Source: Trichomonas vaginalis G3 (Eukaryota; Parabasalia; Trichomonadida; Trichomonadidae). Taken from it: a DNA stretch of 64,000 bases. Position 1 is the stretch's first letter. Every line of letters begins with the position of its first letter. The position numbers and the translations under genes are program-made. The stretch lies in the NCBI RefSeq assembly GCF_026262505.1, contig NC_067205.1, positions 8,680,001-8,744,000 of the forward strand. The letters run 5' to 3'. Below are positions 59,463 through 64,000 of the stretch, piece by piece. Under the pieces are notes generated by a model. It worked only from the letters and a program-made list of their open reading frames with translations, was not told where the DNA came from and made no database searches.

Positions 59463-62103
59463 ATAGCAGAAACACTATCCATCATTAGATCACCTAGGAA
59501 ACAAAGTTTTCCACTCTAAAAATATTTGATAATCAAAATTTGATAAAAATCAGGTTTTTTACCTTGGGGTATGTTTCCCAGCACTTTTGCACCAGAACCA
59601 CTATAAAGAACTCTCTAAATAAAGTTGACACATATCTATTGAAAGACATTGAATTTAGTTTTGAGAAGACATTTCTCTGAAATTTTGAAATGAATAGAAA
59701 TTTAAAAGCGCAAACAAATATGTATTTTTAAAATATTGGTATAGATCAATATGAAAATTTTTGAAATTTTGAATAGGAAATTTAATTTAAGCTTTAACAT
59801 ATGTATTTAAATAGTAAACATGACAGATAACAAATTGGATTAATGAAATGTGAAATTTATCCAATAAAATGTTTTGAATGAATAAAGTTGCATTATATGC
59901 CAGAACACTAATATACATGAATTATACAACATGCTTAATAAGTGATCTATATAAGCATAATGACTTTAAACGAAATAATCATATCAAAATTTGAATCTGA
60001 TAGACAACATGAGTGTTGTATGCTTAAATTAGGCGTTTATACTAATGTTATAATGAAAGCAATTTGCAATTTTGGCAATTCCGACATCCTTACATTACAT
60101 TAGCACCGAATGGTATTGTTATCACACAATTCCAGTAAGAATCACAGATTATTTTATGCTAGTATACATACAGGCTTCTTTAGAAAACTTACAATTATGA
60201 ATTTTGAGATTGTATATTAAAACAATATTTGACTTTCCAAAATGCTGAGTAAGCTCCATATCTCACTGATTGCTAACAACTTGAAGCTATCTATATAATG
60301 TAAAAGATTAAAGTTTTATAACAAATGCATAGAGAACTTTTAATTTGTGTGGTGATACCTTTTCCATAATGATACAATATACAATGCATTGTAGACACAA
60401 AAATTAGATTGTAAATTATTATCATTGTGTTTTGATCTCTTCAAAAGCTTTAATACTCAGAGTGTTACAGAATGATTTACAATCCTTCATATTACTGATT
60501 TTACCGGTAAATTATAATTATTCCAAATGAATCAATTCTACTTGCCTTAAATATGAACTCCTTGTGAACTTATAATTAAAAATACTGTAAATAAATTCGA
60601 AGAAACAACCCCTCGATAACAGATAGCGAGTGATGTTAAAATGCATTTAAGAAATATGTTATCTAGGGATTACCCATAACACAATATATTCTACATGGAA
60701 CTGTAATGCATTTTCGTACACATACACGTTATCAAAACCTCTATAACAAGATCTAAAGTACTCACAAAATCTAGATTGAGAGGCGGTCAATGACTTTTGA
60801 GGGGAAATTAACGCATGGAATTTAATATTATTTAAGTTGATATTCTTGCTTATTATTTCAGAAAAAAATCTTAAAAATTTCAATATGAAAATTGAAAGCA
60901 ATTCAAAAAAATTGCTAACATGTAAATTTTAATATCCTATGCATAATTTCATATTTTGAACATTTTTTATTTTTGTTTAAAACTTAAAATTTTGCGAATT
61001 TAATATAATTTATAAAATATAATACGTATATATATTTAAAATACACTAAATTTAATTGTTAATTGACGTTTTTGGGAATGAATTTTATCAAAACATGCCT
61101 GAATCCGAAAATTTGAAAGAACAAATTACACAATCATATCTGTAGAATTCAAAATACAAACTTAAAGATTGTATACGTTTAAAATTATTCAGATTGTGTT
61201 TGATTTCCACTCATTCTGTTTCTTTTGAACTCTAACACTAACATTTCATGATGATTACATGATCCATTTATACATGGTTGAATTGTTCCAGATTCTACCA
61301 GAAAATCAATCCAAATTTCTCAATGCATTCATGTTGATTGGACAAAATTTAAAATTTATCAGCCTGTTTCCAGAGAAACTCATATATTCCCTAATGAAAT
61401 GTAATTTTTGCTACATTTATTTCAATCAAATTTCAAAAAATTGACTGCAGAGCTTGAAAAGGTGATGAATCATGTTGTTATTAGATGTACATATTAGATT
61501 TACTATTTCCAAAAAAATGCTCAAATTTGAATAGTTTTTAGAAAATTTGGAATTACACTCCTTACATTATATATAATTAAATGTTTAAATTTTATTTATT
61601 TTTCCCTTTTAATTTTATAACGTGCTGTATCAAAACTAACCTCTCAATTGAAGGCCACAAAATCTAAGTAGTGAGGGTACACAAATTTTGTATGGAGTAC
61701 GGTTCAATTTTTGAGAGCCTCACTACTTAGATTTTGTGACTACCTGATCTAGAATTTCTCTGTTCACTTTTATCATGATAAATTTTGGAATTAAGAGCAT
61801 GCATATCACTGATCAAATATAAATCAAAATCGAATGGTGTTAGTCTCAAATTCTAATTTCAAAGAAAAAACTTCCCTCGATTCCGATAAATTTTAGAAAA
61901 ACATTGTTACAATTATAATTATATTCCATTTCTGAAAAAATAAATTGAAAATGAGGACGTAAAAAGATTTTCTGATGAGGAACTTAAAACTTTTATAAAA
62001 ATCATGCTCTCATTGTGTTTGGTAACATTTTCTTATTTGAGGAAGAACGTGGGTATTCAAATTTAGAAGTTCTAAAAAGAAAAAAAATTATTTTTTTGAA
62101 TAA
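59463..62103. other. Large intergenic region
   Basis: About 2.6 kb between divergent genes. The only structure I can support is the inverted repeat at 61656-61738. Short open frames at 60659-60901 and 61259-61444 have no promoter context and are not called. Confidence 0.5.
61656..61738. repeat. 21-bp perfect inverted repeat
   Basis: CACAAAATCTAAGTAGTGAGG (61656-61676) pairs with its exact complement at 61718-61738 around a 41-nt loop. Weaker flanking complementarity exists between ctctcaattgaa and ttcaatttttgagag. It may be a very small MITE or a regulatory hairpin. Confidence 0.75.
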
Positions 62104-63612
62104 ATGACGAAATTTTCGAGGCAAACCTTACCTGAGCAGTTTTTGCAAGCGGAAAGTTTTGTAAATCTGGTCTGGGAGATCTGTGAAGAAAATTTCGAGC
62201 ATTGCTGCAACGCAATCAAAGAAACGATTAATAATAATCTATTTTCTAAATCGACAACTATAGACATACTATGTGCAATATCAATATTCAGACCGCGTAA
62301 AACCCGAATTTTATACAAATGTATCCTTACTTTAGCTGATAATTTTGATATTGACCAAGTATTTTTTCGTTCAACAGCTCTCAAGTCGGCTTTAGCAGAT
62401 ACAACGCACAACAACAAATCATACGCGTACATCGATGCAGAATTAGATGACATTTTAAACATTTACAAGAAAAACGAAATTGGCTACTGTTTACTGAATG
62501 ATGACCTCGAAAACTTTCAAAAACTTACACTGAACCAATCATTCGACATAAATACTAGAATGGCTCTTTGCAATGAACCTCAATCAAAAGAAACAACTTA
62601 TCTCAACGTTGCTGCTAGATATGGAGCCATAAATTGTTTTAAGTATCTCAATTTAAATGGTCTTATGCCTGATTCAGATAGTTTTAACCTTGCAATTCTC
62701 GGAGGAAATTTTGAAATCATCAAAATTCTTTCTTCAACAGCAAATATCACTAATGTAAGCTTACAAAAGGCCGTTACAAGTCATAGAAATGAAATTGCGC
62801 ACTGGCTTATTGAAAATTACGAATTAAAATGTTCATGGGAGTCAATGTTACGAAACTACAATTTTACGTTCTTCATTGACTCATTATGTTCATGTCCGAC
62901 CTTAGATACCTTTGATTACCAGAACGATACCCCTCTAATTGCTTCCTGTCGAATTGATATTTTATGGCTTTCCAAATTCTTGATGGAGCATACGAAAGAC
63001 ATCAACCATTACAACAACCAGAAGGTAAACGCTATATTATGCGCGTCAATGGGCAAAAACGAAGAATTAATAAATATTTTATTAGATAAAGGTGCAGATA
63101 TCAATAGCCACAATGCGAAAGACGCAACACCATTGATGGTAGCTTACTCTAATAACAGAAGAGAGATCGCACAGTTGTTAATTAAAAAAGGTGGAAAAAC
63201 TAATGGAGAAAGTAACGATTTGTTCTGCGCAATCGAACATAATGATTACTGGACAGTTGATATGTTACTTAAACAAGGTGCTGATGTAAACCAAACATTT
63301 AGAATTGAAAAAGTGACGCCTTTATTCCATGCTGTCTATCATAGATTGGATGAGTTGGTTAGTTTGATACTACAATACAAGCCGAATGTGAATCAGAGGG
63401 TTGGATATGGTCAAATGACTGCTTTGATGGAAGCTTGTAAAAATGGTTCCGAAATCATTGTTAGAAAGCTTCTGGAAACTGGCGCTGATGTTAATATGAT
63501 GGATGAGAATTGTCATGATGCATTGTATTATGCAAATTTGTCGAATTCCAGCGAAATTATTAAAATGATAGAAGAAAAGTTAGAAAAACCAGATGAAAAT
63601 ATAGAGAATTAA
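62104..63612 (+). CDS. Ankyrin-repeat protein with DUF3447-type region
   Basis: A complete 502-residue protein starting MTKFSRQTLPEQFLQAESF. The N-terminal ~150 residues are helical and typical of trichomonad ankyrin proteins. A DUF3447-like stretch (YLNVAARYGAINCFKYLNLNG) is near residues 160-185. About six or seven ankyrin repeats follow to residue ~490 (for example ELINILLDKGADINSHNAKDATPLMVAYSNNR). No membrane segment is present, so it is likely a cytosolic protein-interaction scaffold. This family is very large in trichomonads and the specific partner is unknown. Confidence 0.95.
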   Translation: MTKFSRQTLPEQFLQAESFVNLVWEICEENFEHCCNAIKETINNNLFSKSTTIDILCAISIFRPRKTRILYKCILTLADNFDIDQVFFRSTALKSALADTTHNNKSYAYIDAELDDILNIYKKNEIGYCLLNDDLENFQKLTLNQSFDINTRMALCNEPQSKETTYLNVAARYGAINCFKYLNLNGLMPDSDSFNLAILGGNFEIIKILSSTANITNVSLQKAVTSHRNEIAHWLIENYELKCSWESMLRNYNFTFFIDSLCSCPTLDTFDYQNDTPLIASCRIDILWLSKFLMEHTKDINHYNNQKVNAILCASMGKNEELINILLDKGADINSHNAKDATPLMVAYSNNRREIAQLLIKKGGKTNGESNDLFCAIEHNDYWTVDMLLKQGADVNQTFRIEKVTPLFHAVYHRLDELVSLILQYKPNVNQRVGYGQMTALMEACKNGSEIIVRKLLETGADVNMMDENCHDALYYANLSNSSEIIKMIEEKLEKPDENIEN

Positions 63613-64000
63613 TGTTATTATAGAATTTTTTATGTGTTTATTTTGTTTTTTTATAAATTTTGTCTATGAAATTTTTATTACAAAAATTTTTTATATGAAA
63701 CATTTGACCATTATGTTTTCCATGAATTGTTTGAAATATAATGATCTGTTCCTTTCGAATTCAAAACTTTATAACAATAATTTCATATCTTAAAATATTG
63801 AAGTTATTATAAATGCATTCATATAAATATCAACACTATCATTTTGATCTTACACAGGCTATGTATAGACTTACAAAATGCACAATATACTTTACAATGA
63901 TTAGTTAATAGTACCGAGTCAGATTTTAGCATTTGTTCATCATAGTATTACCATTATAAAGCTTCTTTGATATCCTATACTTCCATATCAGTGTTGGTCT
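63613..64000. other. Intergenic to window end
   Basis: About 390 bp of AT-rich sequence after the ankyrin gene. No further feature can be supported. Confidence 0.6.

Noticed and set aside
60659-60901. 80-residue minus-strand frame with FRSCYRGFDNVYVYENALQF
   Set aside because: Looks protein-like in part, and nearby cctcgataacag / cctctataacaag resemble pogo/Tigger-type ends, but I found no paired terminal repeat, transposase or promoter, so I do not call it.
20380-64000. tRNA, rRNA or snRNA genes
   Set aside because: No stretch with a tRNA T-arm/B-box, rRNA core or U-RNA signature was found on either strand by eye.

Overview
The window looks like nuclear DNA of a trichomonad (Parabasalia; a Trichomonas or Tritrichomonas relative). 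Supporting signs are the strong AT bias, genes almost without introns, possible trichomonad initiator elements (TCA-pyrimidine-T/A) just upstream of several start codons, and protein families expanded in this group: a BspA-type leucine-rich-repeat protein, an ankyrin protein of the DUF3447 type, an ALK-type glycine-rich protein, and a large Polinton/Maverick. The exact species cannot be fixed from the sequence alone.

Region 1 (1 to about 20,350) is the right-hand part of a Polinton/Maverick, cut by the left window edge. It carries a retroviral-type integrase (partial), a family B DNA polymerase, a packaging ATPase, an SF3 (D5-like) helicase, the major capsid protein, a penton candidate, a KilA-N/GIY-YIG protein, an HNH (NUMOD4-like) gene and about a dozen small unknown genes. 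It looks old and broken, with roughly ten to fifteen breaks. Its less usual features are a duplicated divergent promoter cassette filled with a 22-bp palindromic minisatellite, a cluster of Myb-type AACGG boxes, and a nested GC-rich hairpin at its right end.

Region 2 (20,350 to 39,600) is host DNA dense with DNA transposons. The host genes are a low-molecular-weight protein tyrosine phosphatase, an SLC12 cation-chloride cotransporter and an AT-hook protein. The elements, with target duplications readable by eye, are: a 1,038-bp element with an 8-bp duplication; a 901-bp non-autonomous MULE and its 5.3-kb parent carrying a Mutator-type transposase, each with a 10-bp duplication; three copies of a ~940-bp MITE made of five tandem hairpins with 4-bp duplications; and a further element nested in the MULE. 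One MITE sits in a 110-bp satellite, another at the stop codon of the MULE transposase.

Region 3 (39,600 to 64,000) is host gene space: a disordered protein, a very divergent SNF2/CHD-like protein with an FYR C-terminal domain and no recognisable ATPase motifs, the glycine-rich protein, a 1.2-kb foldback element, a 1,602-residue propeller/solenoid protein with a ~510-residue charged helix, two membrane-anchored surface proteins (one a broken glycoside hydrolase), the BspA-like protein with a probable 70-nt intron, and the ankyrin protein.

The host genes do not form an operon or pathway. The clearest functional theme is surface and endomembrane biology in the right third, and layered transposon insertion in the middle.
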